A DNA stretch of 9,381 bases from an uncultured Halomicronema sp. GTDB taxonomy: Bacteria > Cyanobacteriota > Cyanobacteriia > Phormidesmidales > Phormidesmidaceae. Where the stretch lies: assembly GCA_937897665.1 (NCBI GenBank), contig CALCPB010000119.1:1-9381 (forward strand), written 5' to 3'. Made by a program: the position numbers and the translations under genes. Below are positions 1 through 6,970 of the stretch, piece by piece. Below the pieces are notes generated by a model. That model was not told where the DNA came from. It saw only the letters and a list, made by a program, of their open reading frames with translations, and searched no databases. Positions within the stretch are counted from its first letter, which is position 1, and each line of letters begins with the position of its first letter.

Positions 1-10
1 GAAAATCTGA

Positions 11-60
11 CATAGCCCCTTTTTCAAGGGGGCGGCGACAGCGGGGGATACTAAAGATCA
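11..60. repeat. G/C-run hairpin resembling a dispersed cyanobacterial repeat
   Basis: CCCCTT (16-21) can pair with AAGGGG (26-31) around the loop TTTC. A further G-run (43-47) follows within a short distance. This layout, a C-run, short T/A loop, G-run and second G-run, resembles small palindromic repeats scattered between genes in many cyanobacterial genomes. Only one copy lies in this window, so the repeat status rests on resemblance rather than on seeing copies. It could equally be the terminator hairpin of a gene left of the window, although no clean T-tract follows it. Confidence 0.35.
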
Positions 61-197
61 CGCTAAACAGATACCAGGTGAAGACTTACTGTCTGTGGCA
101 CCTTTCCTAACTTTTGGCGAAGTCTGCTCAGAGGCCTGGGGAAGGGGGGGCTCGGCAGGCTACAATTTGCGGCTGGCTTTAGACCCTAAAACAAGCA

Positions 198-237
198 ATC
201 GGAGTCGTTGGGGATGAGCGCCCCCAACGACTCCGAT
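198..237. terminator. Perfect 16-bp hairpin, likely (bidirectional) intrinsic terminator
   Basis: The left arm ATCGGAGTCGTTGGGG (198-213) and right arm CCCCAACGACTCCGAT (222-237) are exact reverse complements around the 8-nt loop ATGAGCGC. Read on the minus strand, the stem is followed by a T-rich stretch (complement of 186-197, containing TTGTTTT), which fits an intrinsic terminator for the minus-strand SPOR gene ending about 115 bp away. On the plus strand it is followed by ATAATAATTTC, a weaker tract, so it may also stop a gene entering from the left. Confidence 0.65.
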
Positions 238-261
238 AATAATTTCAATGATTGTCAGTTT

Positions 262-285
262 GATTGCTCACCAGTTTGAGCAATC
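262..285. other. 9-bp perfect inverted repeat in SPOR gene 3' region
   Basis: GATTGCTCA (262-270) and TGAGCAATC (277-285) pair perfectly around the 6-nt loop CCAGTT. It lies between the SPOR gene's stop codon and the larger hairpin, so it would sit in that transcript's 3' untranslated region. Neither side carries a T-tract, so it is not a standard intrinsic terminator by itself. It may protect the mRNA 3' end or be chance structure. Confidence 0.4.
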
Positions 286-351
286 GGTCAGGGAGCTCCA
301 GCCTGTCTCCGCTAACCGATCGCTCAGTCAGCGGCCTCGCAGTCAGCGAAC

Positions 352-1266
352 TTACTCGAAGTGAACGCGGGAACTTGCAAAGCCTGAATCACGCAGATAG
401 CCGTTCCATTCTTGAGCGATCCCATGATCGTCATACGGCCCGATGGCGACGTGGGGGCCACGGGGGGCAGTGCGAGTGCGCACCAGGCTACTCGGCGCGC
501 CGAGGGCAACCAGTTCGCGTGCAATGCCCGACAACTCACTGACGCCAGCGGGAACCACGACATAGTAACCAGAGGGCAGCGACTCATTCACAATGGTCGG
601 TGCGGTCAAGGGCGGCGCTGGCGTCCCTGCTGGTGACGTGATGGGAAAAGGCGGCGGGAAGGCCGCAGAAGATGCGGGAGCCGTTTGAAACGGTGCAGCC
701 TGACCAAATTCGATGGAGGCGGGTGTTGCCGCCACCGAGCTCACTGGGACTGCAGTGGGATAGGACAAATCGTAATTAGCGGGTGCTGCCACGGCGATCG
801 GAGTCCCGGTAAAGGTACTTGTTTGCACCTCAGCGCCAATGCCAAAGTTGGCTAGTTCATCGGCCCGCACTTGCGCATTTTGATAGGAGCTAAAGCGTCC
901 GGCCTGAATAACGGAGCGGCCATCAACAAAGTTGACAAAGGCCCCTGGCTCGACTTGGCGCACCTGTTGCAGTAACTGATCGCTGCTACCGCTAATCAGC
1001 ACCAAATATTGTTCACCGGTCGTCGAAGACACGCCGCTGTTAGCCGGTAAGGGGGGCAGCGGTGTGGGCAAAGCCTGAGCGATCATCGGCACGGTGGGTT
1101 CTGATGAGGTCAAGCCCGGCTGAGCGATCGCTACGGCCAGCGTGGCCGCTGCGAGGCTACAGCCCAAGAGCCGAACCCTGGAATCCGTTGAGATGGCCGG
1201 ACGAACATGATGAATAGAGCGGGGCAGAGTTGTTGAACGTGATGTAAGCCAAAGGGGGAATTTCAT
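352..1266 (-). CDS. SPOR-like domain protein, exported or membrane-anchored
   Basis: This 304-residue protein starts at an ATG and ends in Phe-Glu-stop. A basic N-terminal stretch (to about residue 32) precedes one hydrophobic segment (about 33-49), which could be a signal peptide or membrane anchor. Two SPOR-like segments are visible: about 85-152, with the typical VIQAGRFSSYQNAQVRADEL pattern, and about 232-304, starting GYYVVVPAG and containing VAIGPYDD. They are separated by a long Pro/Ala/Ser-rich linker (about 155-230). SPOR domains in other bacteria bind peptidoglycan stripped of stem peptides, often at division sites. Cell-wall binding here is inferred from the family, and the second segment is a weaker match. 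The gene is divergent from mnmA with a 273-bp gap and probably terminates at the hairpin at 198-237. No exact gene name is recognised. Confidence 0.75.
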   Translation of the reverse strand: MKFPLWLTSRSTTLPRSIHHVRPAISTDSRVRLLGCSLAAATLAVAIAQPGLTSSEPTVPMIAQALPTPLPPLPANSGVSSTTGEQYLVLISGSSDQLLQQVRQVEPGAFVNFVDGRSVIQAGRFSSYQNAQVRADELANFGIGAEVQTSTFTGTPIAVAAPANYDLSYPTAVPVSSVAATPASIEFGQAAPFQTAPASSAAFPPPFPITSPAGTPAPPLTAPTIVNESLPSGYYVVVPAGVSELSGIARELVALGAPSSLVRTRTAPRGPHVAIGPYDDHGIAQEWNGYLRDSGFASSRVHFE

Positions 1267-1539
1267 ATGACCGACTCAGCTTGCAGCTGATGGCGAGAGG
1301 GCACTGTCACAGTGGGGCTGTGGGAGCTAATTCGCAATGTCAATCTGGCCAAGCCGACATCCTGCAATTTAGCTGGCGGTGAGCGCCAGTCGATAGCAAG
1401 CGCAAAGGCTTTACAGGCAGAGGGCGGACAGACAAATTGCCAATTATCTCGGGCTGACCTCGGCCTTCCTACGAACAGTCGAGGCGAATGCTAGCCTAGG
1501 ATAGTTACATTCATAGAAAATTTCCAGACTTTTTTGAAG
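1267..1539. promoter_or_regulatory. Divergent intergenic region between SPOR gene and mnmA
   Basis: This 273-bp gap must hold the promoters of both the minus-strand SPOR gene and plus-strand mnmA. TAGGAT at 1497-1502 is a possible -10 element for mnmA, but I see no good -35 at the right distance. The right part (after about 1495) is AT-rich, as expected near a start site. No clear operator, riboswitch or RNA gene is visible. No strong Shine-Dalgarno sequence precedes the mnmA ATG. Confidence 0.4.
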
Positions 1540-2670
1540 ATGAGCAAAATTGTTGTGGGCCTCTCCGGCGGGGTCGATAGTTCTGTAGCCGCCGCAACAT
1601 TGCATCATCAAGGTCATGACGTCATTGGTCTGACCCTTTGGTTGATGAAGGGCAAGGGTCAATGCTGCTCCGAAGGTATGGTTGATGCCGCTCAACTTTG
1701 TGAAGAGCTCGGCGTTCCCCACCATATTGTGGATAGTCGCGAAACGTTTCAGAGCAATATTGTGGATTATCTGGTGGCCGGTTATGAGGCGGGGATCACG
1801 CCGCTGCCCTGCTCACAGTGCAATCGCTCGGTGAAGTTTGGCCCCATGCTCCACTACGCTCTTACCGAGCTGGGGGCCGACGCGATCGCCACGGGCCACT
1901 ATGCGCGGGTGCAATTTAACCCCGACACCCAGCGTCACGAGCTGCTGCGGGCAATTGATCGCAACAAAGATCAGTCTTACTTTCTTTATGACTTGACCCA
2001 AGAGATGTTGGCGTCGCTGCATTTCCCGTTGGGGGAGCAAACCAAAGCGGAAACTCGTCGTCTAGCCAGTGAGTTAGGCCTGCACACGGCCACCAAGCCA
2101 GAAAGCCAAGATCTCTGCCTCGTCGAGCAACATGGCTCGATGGGCAGCTTTCTAGATAAATATCTTGCCCCGAAGCCAGGAGACATTGTCGATACTCAAG
2201 GACGGGTTTTAGGGCGTCATACGGGCATTCACCATTACACCATTGGTCAGCGCAAAGGCTTAGGTGTCGCTGCCGCGCATCCCCTTTATGTGGTTGCTCT
2301 AGATGTTGGGCGTAATCAAGTGATTGTGGGCGATCGGGCCAGTGTCAACTATCCCGACTGTACCGCCCACCGCGTAAACTGGGTTTCGACAGTGACGCCC
2401 TTAGAGCCGCTGCGAGCAACGGTCCAAATTCGCTATCGCTCGGCAGCGGTCGCCGCGACGATTTGGCCCCTTGCGGAGGCCGCCTCAACGAGTTCGGCAG
2501 GGGCGCGAGTCAAGGTTGTGTTCGATGAGCCGCAGTTTGGGGTGACTCCTGGTCAAGCTGCCGTTTGGTACGACGGCGATCGGGTTTTAGGAGGGGGCAT
2601 CATTGAGCCCTTGCCGGTGCAGCACCGATTGGCTGCGGCCCTGGCGCAGACGAGTCAGGCGGAATCATGA
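1540..2670 (+). CDS. mnmA: tRNA-specific 2-thiouridylase MnmA
   Basis: MnmA uses ATP and a relayed sulfur to convert U34 to 2-thiouridine in the wobble position of Lys, Glu and Gln tRNAs, in the cytoplasm. The protein is 376 residues, normal for the family. The PP-loop SGGVDSS (residues 9-15) binds ATP. GHYAR (119-123) and DQSYFLY (144-150) are further family blocks. The catalytic cysteine pair is expected at Cys94 (in [10 protein letters not shown]) and Cys193 (in SQDLC). [13 protein letters not shown] (231-243) opens the central domain, followed by a C-terminal beta-barrel. I chose the ATG at 1540. A TTG two codons upstream (1534) is in frame but would add only Met-Lys. Extra cysteines occur at Cys42-Cys43 and Cys91, making a CxxC at 91-94. 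The gene stands alone, 97 bp before sat. Confidence 0.96.
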   Translation: MSKIVVGLSGGVDSSVAAATLHHQGHDVIGLTLWLMKGKGQCCSEGMVDAAQLCEELGVPHHIVDSRETFQSNIVDYLVAGYEAGITPLPCSQCNRSVKFGPMLHYALTELGADAIATGHYARVQFNPDTQRHELLRAIDRNKDQSYFLYDLTQEMLASLHFPLGEQTKAETRRLASELGLHTATKPESQDLCLVEQHGSMGSFLDKYLAPKPGDIVDTQGRVLGRHTGIHHYTIGQRKGLGVAAAHPLYVVALDVGRNQVIVGDRASVNYPDCTAHRVNWVSTVTPLEPLRATVQIRYRSAAVAATIWPLAEAASTSSAGARVKVVFDEPQFGVTPGQAAVWYDGDRVLGGGIIEPLPVQHRLAAALAQTSQAES

Positions 2671-2753
2671 TGTTAGTCGCTCAGACTCTCTCGGTGTAAA
2701 TGCCGATTGCCATCCCGTGATTGGGCATATTGAACGCGACTACTGTGCAGTTT

Positions 2754-2770
2754 GAGAGGTCAGTGTTTTG
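2754..2770 (+). promoter_or_regulatory. Ribosome binding site fixing the UUG start of sat
   Basis: GAGAGGT (2754-2760) lies 7 nt before TTG (2768-2770). An in-frame TGA at 2753-2755 closes the frame upstream, and no ATG or GTG lies between that stop and the TTG. The next in-frame ATG would remove about 34 residues, including the conserved [11 protein letters not shown] block. TTG is therefore the only start that keeps the full family N-terminus. Confidence 0.7.
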
Positions 2771-3946
2771 ACAACGACACCCGAAATCAATAGCGCCCAC
2801 GGGGGCACCCTAGTTCACCGCATTGCCACCCCTGAAGCGCGTGAGAACTTTCTGGAAGCAGGCGCATCGATGCCCCGTGTGGTGCTCGATGAGCGCGCCG
2901 TTTCTGATTTAGTCATGATTGCGATCGGCGGGTTTAGCCCCCTAGACGGCTTTATGGGGCGCGCCGATTACGATACGGTAGTGACTGACATGCGCATGGC
3001 TAATGGCCTGCCGTGGGCGATTCCGGTTACCTTATCGGTGGATGCGGCGATCGCTGAGCCCCTCAAAGAAGGCACCCTGATTCGCCTCGATGACGCCCAG
3101 GGTGAATTTGTTGGGGTTTTAGAACTGACTGAAAAATACCGCTACGACAAAGCCAAAGAAGCGATCAACGTCTATCGCACCGACGAAGAAAAGCATCCCG
3201 GCGTCAAAGTGGTCTATGAGCAGGGTGCCGTCAATTTGGCCGGGCCGGTGTGGTTGTTAGAGCGCGATCCTCATCCGCTGTTTCCCAGCTATCAGATTGA
3301 TCCCGCCGTCTCTCGGGTGATGTTTGCTGAGCGGGGCTGGAAGACTGTAGTGGGTTTTCAGACCCGCAACCCGATTCACCGCGCCCACGAATATATTCAA
3401 AAATGTGCTCTAGAAATTGTCGATGGCCTGTTCCTACATCCCCTTGTCGGGGCGACTAAGCAAGACGATATTCCCGCCGATGTGCGGATGCGGTGCTACG
3501 AAATTATGATGGAGCACTATTTTCCGCAAAATCGGGTGATTTTAGCGATTAACCCTTCAGCAATGCGGTACGCTGGCCCTAGAGAAGCTATTTTCCATGC
3601 TCTCGTCCGCAAAAATTATGGTTGCACGCACTTTATTGTGGGTCGTGATCATGCTGGGGTGGGTGACTATTACGGCACTTACGATGCTCAGCACATCTTT
3701 GAGGAGTTTGGACCTGACGAGCTGGGTATCACTCCCCTGAAGTTTGAGCATGCTTTTTACTGCACTCGTACCCACACGATGGCAACGACTAAAACCAGTC
3801 CTAGCCAGCCCGAAGAGAGAGTGCATTTGTCGGGCACCAAAGTGCGTGAGATGCTGCGTCGGGGTGAACTCCCCCCTCCTGAGTTCTCTCGCCCTGAAGT
3901 GGCTGCCGAACTGGCTCGAGCTATGCGGGTCGCTCAAGAAGTCTAG
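2768..3946 (+). CDS. sat: Sulfate adenylyltransferase (ATP sulfurylase)
   Basis: This enzyme makes adenosine 5'-phosphosulfate and pyrophosphate from ATP and sulfate, the first step of assimilatory sulfate reduction and the entry to PAPS for sulfotransferases. The protein has 392 residues, typical of the monofunctional Sat form without an APS kinase domain. Signature blocks are [11 protein letters not shown] (198-208; active-site QTRNP with the nucleotidyltransferase HxxH-type motif), [12 protein letters not shown] (292-303) and [10 protein letters not shown] (354-363). The N-terminal PUA-like part (about 10-165) contains [11 protein letters not shown] and [10 protein letters not shown]. Translation starts at UUG behind a good Shine-Dalgarno sequence. 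The caspase-fold gene begins 21 bp after the stop, so the two are probably co-transcribed. No regulatory site is obvious in the 97 bp upstream. Confidence 0.97.
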   Translation: MTTTPEINSAHGGTLVHRIATPEARENFLEAGASMPRVVLDERAVSDLVMIAIGGFSPLDGFMGRADYDTVVTDMRMANGLPWAIPVTLSVDAAIAEPLKEGTLIRLDDAQGEFVGVLELTEKYRYDKAKEAINVYRTDEEKHPGVKVVYEQGAVNLAGPVWLLERDPHPLFPSYQIDPAVSRVMFAERGWKTVVGFQTRNPIHRAHEYIQKCALEIVDGLFLHPLVGATKQDDIPADVRMRCYEIMMEHYFPQNRVILAINPSAMRYAGPREAIFHALVRKNYGCTHFIVGRDHAGVGDYYGTYDAQHIFEEFGPDELGITPLKFEHAFYCTRTHTMATTKTSPSQPEERVHLSGTKVREMLRRGELPPPEFSRPEVAAELARAMRVAQEV

Positions 3947-3967
3947 AAAAGGGATTGCCCTGCGGTG

Positions 3968-6232
3968 ATGCTGGGACGACGAGATTTTTTGCAGCGGTTG
4001 AGTGCCGCCCTAGCGGTGCTCGGCATTACCGATATGACCCTGGCGGGCTGGTCTGCCGCTTACCAAACCGCCCTCGCTGAGTCAAATCGTTGTCTCGCCG
4101 TCCTCATCGGCATTAACGCTTATCCTGCTGGCGTGCGGCAGGTGGATCCGGTTGAGCGGTCTGCCTTTCTGCAAGGCGCGCTGGTGGATGTGGAACTGCA
4201 GCGGGAGCTGCTAATCAGTCGCTTCGGCGTTTTACCGTCCAACATTGTCACATTGACGAACGACACCGCCACCGTTAACCAGATTCTGGAAACGGTTCAA
4301 GGGCATTTGGTGGCTCAGGCTAAGCCGGGCGATACGGTCATGGTGCATTTTAGTGGGTTAGGCGGTCAGGTGCAGTTGTCGTCAGGGGCGGCCACGACCG
4401 GCCGCTTACCGGCGTTAGTGGCAGTCGACAGCCAGTTACCGTCTACTGCGTCAGCGGGCATTCAAGATTTGTTTGAAGAAAGCATCGCTCAGCTGCTGCG
4501 GGGGCTGAAAGGCGTCAAGGTGGTGACGGTGATCGATGCGGGTACGGTGGCTCACCCGACCTTGTTGCGAGGTAACTTTCGAGTGCGATCGCGCCTCGTG
4601 ACCCCCATCGGGGCTTGGCAGGCTCCCTTTGATACTCGTCTCACTGAGCCCCACCAATCGTTGACTCAGCTGGCAACTAGTTGGCCGGGATATTTGTTGC
4701 GAGCAGGCTTGACCGGTGCGCCCGTCCTTGAAGGCAGCTGGAAAGGCTTTAGCGCCGGGCTGTTTACCTATGCGTTGACACAGCAACTCTGGACGAGCCT
4801 GCCGGCCCAAAAGCAGCAGTGGTTTATCTACAACGTTGATCGCAAGTTATCGGCTTGGACGGGGACTCACCAGTCTCCCCAACTGTTGGGCAAACAGGCC
4901 AGCAAAAAACAAGGTTTACCCCTGCTATCGGGGCGGTTACCCCAGCCCGCTGCCCACGGTGTCATTAAAACGATTGACATGCCCAACCGCACGGCTACTT
5001 TGTGGCTCGGGGGGCTACCGACGATATTGCTGCCTTACTGTGATTTGGGGCTACAGCTGCAGCCTTTGCCGACCTTGCCTCAATCGGCAGCGCTACCCCA
5101 GGGGACATTGACCGTTAAAGCGCTGGCGGGATTGCAGGCCAAAGCCACCCTGATTGCTCCTCAAGACTTGTCAGTTGGGGTGCCATTAGTGGAGATCGAG
5201 CGCCGGTTTCCGAAAGAGATTGTACTGACGATCGCCCTCGACCCCATCCTCGAGCGGATTGAACTGGTGGATGCCACCAGCGCCCTCGCCGGCTTGCCGT
5301 ACATTACGACCACGGCCCCTGGCGAAAAACCGGTGGACTGTGTGTTTGGCAAGGGCACGTTTATTCGCCGCTCGGTCGCCCAACTGACCGCAGACGAAGA
5401 GACATCCGGGACCAATCAGTCAGAGGATGCCCTCGCCCCCTCCGCCCAGCCCGGGTATGCCCTGTTTAATCCTGAAGGGTCTTTAATTGCGGGGACTGCG
5501 GCAGAGGATGAAGAAGCTGTGAAAACCGCCGTCAGCCGCCTGCATGGGGCGCTGCGCAGTTTGTTGGCGGTCAAAATGCTACGGCTCACGGTGAACGCAA
5601 TTGCCTCCCAACTGCCGCTCCGACTCACCTTAGAAACGCGCGCGCCCAATGGTCAACTCTGGCTACTCGAAGAGACCCTACGATCGCGCCAACTAACTAG
5701 CGCCGATTCCGCCAATCCTCAGCAACTATCACCGAGAGAGCGCACGCTGGGCGATCGTGATGAACCGACTCAGCTGTGTCTGCTCAACTCCGGCGCGGTG
5801 CGGCTGTATTACCTCATCATCAGTGTGGCTGACAACAGTCGATTATCCGTGTATTGTCCGCCTGCTAGTGTCTCTGAGGGCAGTGAGCCTACCAGTAGCA
5901 CCATCGCCGAGGCGAGTCGCCTACCGGCTCGGCAGGTAGTGGTGTTTCCCCAACTGCAAGATAGTGCCTTTTCCCTGCAGCCGCTGCCGACAATGGCGGT
6001 GTTTGCGATTGCGGCTACCCACCCCTTTACCGAAACGTGGAAAGCCATTCGCACTCCAGAGTTTCGGCCGCTGATCGATCAGTGGTCAACGGTGCCGGAA
6101 CCGTTGGAGATGGCCAAAGCCTTATTTAACGATTTGAGCTATGCCAGTGCACAATCAGCTGACGAGACCTCAGAAGACACCGACCCCTTGACCGTGCTGC
6201 GATCGTCAGCCTGGGCAACGCTGCCGCTTTAA
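3968..6232 (+). CDS. Caspase-fold (peptidase C14-like) protein, likely inactive
   Basis: This 754-residue protein begins with a Tat-like leader (GRRDFLQRL, residues 3-11, then a hydrophobic stretch to about 28), predicting export in a folded state. A caspase-like domain follows at about 40-270, opening CLAVLIGINAYP. Caspases use a His in the strand ending SGHG and a Cys in a DACHSG-type motif. Here these read HFSGLG (127-132) and DAGTVA (190-195), so the dyad positions are Leu131 and Gly192. Beta-rich sequence spans about 310-450, with LERIELVDATSA (428-439), a block I associate with cyanobacterial relatives. The region about 600-690 resembles DUF4384. I chose the ATG at 3968 over the GTG one codon earlier. 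The gene lies 21 bp behind sat. A proteolytic role looks unlikely; scaffolding or regulation is inference. Confidence 0.82.
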   Translation: MLGRRDFLQRLSAALAVLGITDMTLAGWSAAYQTALAESNRCLAVLIGINAYPAGVRQVDPVERSAFLQGALVDVELQRELLISRFGVLPSNIVTLTNDTATVNQILETVQGHLVAQAKPGDTVMVHFSGLGGQVQLSSGAATTGRLPALVAVDSQLPSTASAGIQDLFEESIAQLLRGLKGVKVVTVIDAGTVAHPTLLRGNFRVRSRLVTPIGAWQAPFDTRLTEPHQSLTQLATSWPGYLLRAGLTGAPVLEGSWKGFSAGLFTYALTQQLWTSLPAQKQQWFIYNVDRKLSAWTGTHQSPQLLGKQASKKQGLPLLSGRLPQPAAHGVIKTIDMPNRTATLWLGGLPTILLPYCDLGLQLQPLPTLPQSAALPQGTLTVKALAGLQAKATLIAPQDLSVGVPLVEIERRFPKEIVLTIALDPILERIELVDATSALAGLPYITTTAPGEKPVDCVFGKGTFIRRSVAQLTADEETSGTNQSEDALAPSAQPGYALFNPEGSLIAGTAAEDEEAVKTAVSRLHGALRSLLAVKMLRLTVNAIASQLPLRLTLETRAPNGQLWLLEETLRSRQLTSADSANPQQLSPRERTLGDRDEPTQLCLLNSGAVRLYYLIISVADNSRLSVYCPPASVSEGSEPTSSTIAEASRLPARQVVVFPQLQDSAFSLQPLPTMAVFAIAATHPFTETWKAIRTPEFRPLIDQWSTVPEPLEMAKALFNDLSYASAQSADETSEDTDPLTVLRSSAWATLPL

Positions 6233-6970
6233 GGTGTGAGCGAACAGTGCCGCTGCCGAATCGTGTTCCCCTACGGCATTCAATCTGTCGCAGAATACTA
6301 TTCGTGAAGGACTAGGCCCTGTACACCTGGCCATAAATCAGAGCGCAAAGGTTTGTCGCGTCAAGATTCTTGAACCTCTTTTAGGAAAGCAACGTCTATC
6401 TTCCAAGGTGTACTACGAGAGCCATGAGTAGCAGCGTTAGAGGATAGATGGCTTGGGTATTCTGAAATGGGGAAATCAGAAAATCTACTGACGAGCATGA
6501 GGCGCATCGTTAGCTTCCTACAGCTTCACCTTCAATGGATGGTGCCCTCGGCCAGTGGCCAGCCGACTTCATCTTAGTCTAGTGTCAGTCGTCTGCTCTC
6601 AGTTGATGAAAGTTGCCCCAATTGAAACTTGAATAAAGTAAAATTTCTCGCGTGAAATTGTGCTCGATTCGACTATTTTAATCTCTGAAAAATTGAAACA
6701 GGTGAAGTGAGCGAATCCAATTTATGCAGATTACTTTTCATTACATGCAGATAGACCAACGTTGCTTTTATTCATCAGCTATGGGAAATCCTAGATAATT
6801 CCACCTCAAAAATCACTGACACCGACTCGTTATTTCAGAAGCTCCCTTGAACGGTTGGTTAATGCTGCTAAGACGATTGATTCTTTTATGCTTCTTGCTT
6901 GTTCTAGGTGATTTTATCTATTCAATTTCGTTGTAATCAAATTTGGCTTGGCTTTTCAAAGGTCTAAATC
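6233..6970. other. 738-bp gap with no convincing gene; composition transition
   Basis: I see no recognisable protein, RNA gene, transposase remnant or CRISPR repeat on either strand. The left half retains the GC-rich character of the upstream genes, while from about 6590 onward the sequence becomes visibly AT-rich, matching the cassette that follows. Short ORFs here (for example 6497-6577, 26 codons) look random. TCGGC (6549-6553) and GCCGA (6562-6566) could form a weak stem, but no T-run follows. The promoter of the downstream cassette probably lies in the AT-rich half, but no consensus -35/-10 pair with proper spacing stands out. Confidence 0.6.
6862..6936 (+). CDS. Putative hydrophobic micro-ORF, 24 codons
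   Basis: ATG at 6862 opens 24 codons ending with TAA at 6934-6936. The product begins MLLRRLILLCFLLVLG and is strongly hydrophobic after two arginines, like a single membrane segment or signal peptide. It ends 34 bp before the glycosyltransferase start. No clear Shine-Dalgarno sequence precedes it. It could be a leader peptide, a small membrane protein, a decayed gene remnant, or chance in AT-rich DNA. The last is quite possible because T-rich codons are inherently hydrophobic. Confidence 0.2.
   Translation: MLLRRLILLCFLLVLGDFIYSISL

Noticed and set aside
325..348. Direct repeat CAGTCAGCG (325-333 and 340-348)
   Set aside because: Only two 9-bp copies; too short and too few to call a functional repeat or a CRISPR.
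352..636. Overlapping plus-strand frames and a second minus-strand frame inside the SPOR gene
   Set aside because: They have Arg/Gly-rich low-complexity translations, no family motifs, and overlap a better-supported gene. They are shadows of its coding sequence.
1159..1170. Possible lipobox (Leu-Leu-Gly-Cys, residues 33-36) in the SPOR protein
   Set aside because: The Cys precedes rather than follows the hydrophobic segment, so lipoprotein processing would not make sense there.
1312..1494. 60-codon plus-strand ORF in the divergent gap before mnmA
   Set aside because: No recognisable motif and no ribosome site. It occupies the region that must hold two promoters.
2707..2746. Possible sat promoter (TTGCCA at 2707 with TATTGA at 2728, or TTGGGC at 2721 with TACTGT at 2741)
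   Set aside because: Spacers are 15 and 14 nt and the -10 matches are poor. Neither is better than chance.
6497..6577. 26-codon ORF in the 738-bp gap
   Set aside because: Random-looking translation, no ribosome site, no resemblance to any family I know.
6613..6644. Possible cassette promoter (TAAAAT at 6639-6644 with TTGAAA at 6622 or TTGCCC at 6613)
   Set aside because: Spacers of 11 and 20 nt do not fit a normal promoter. AT-rich DNA gives many such matches.
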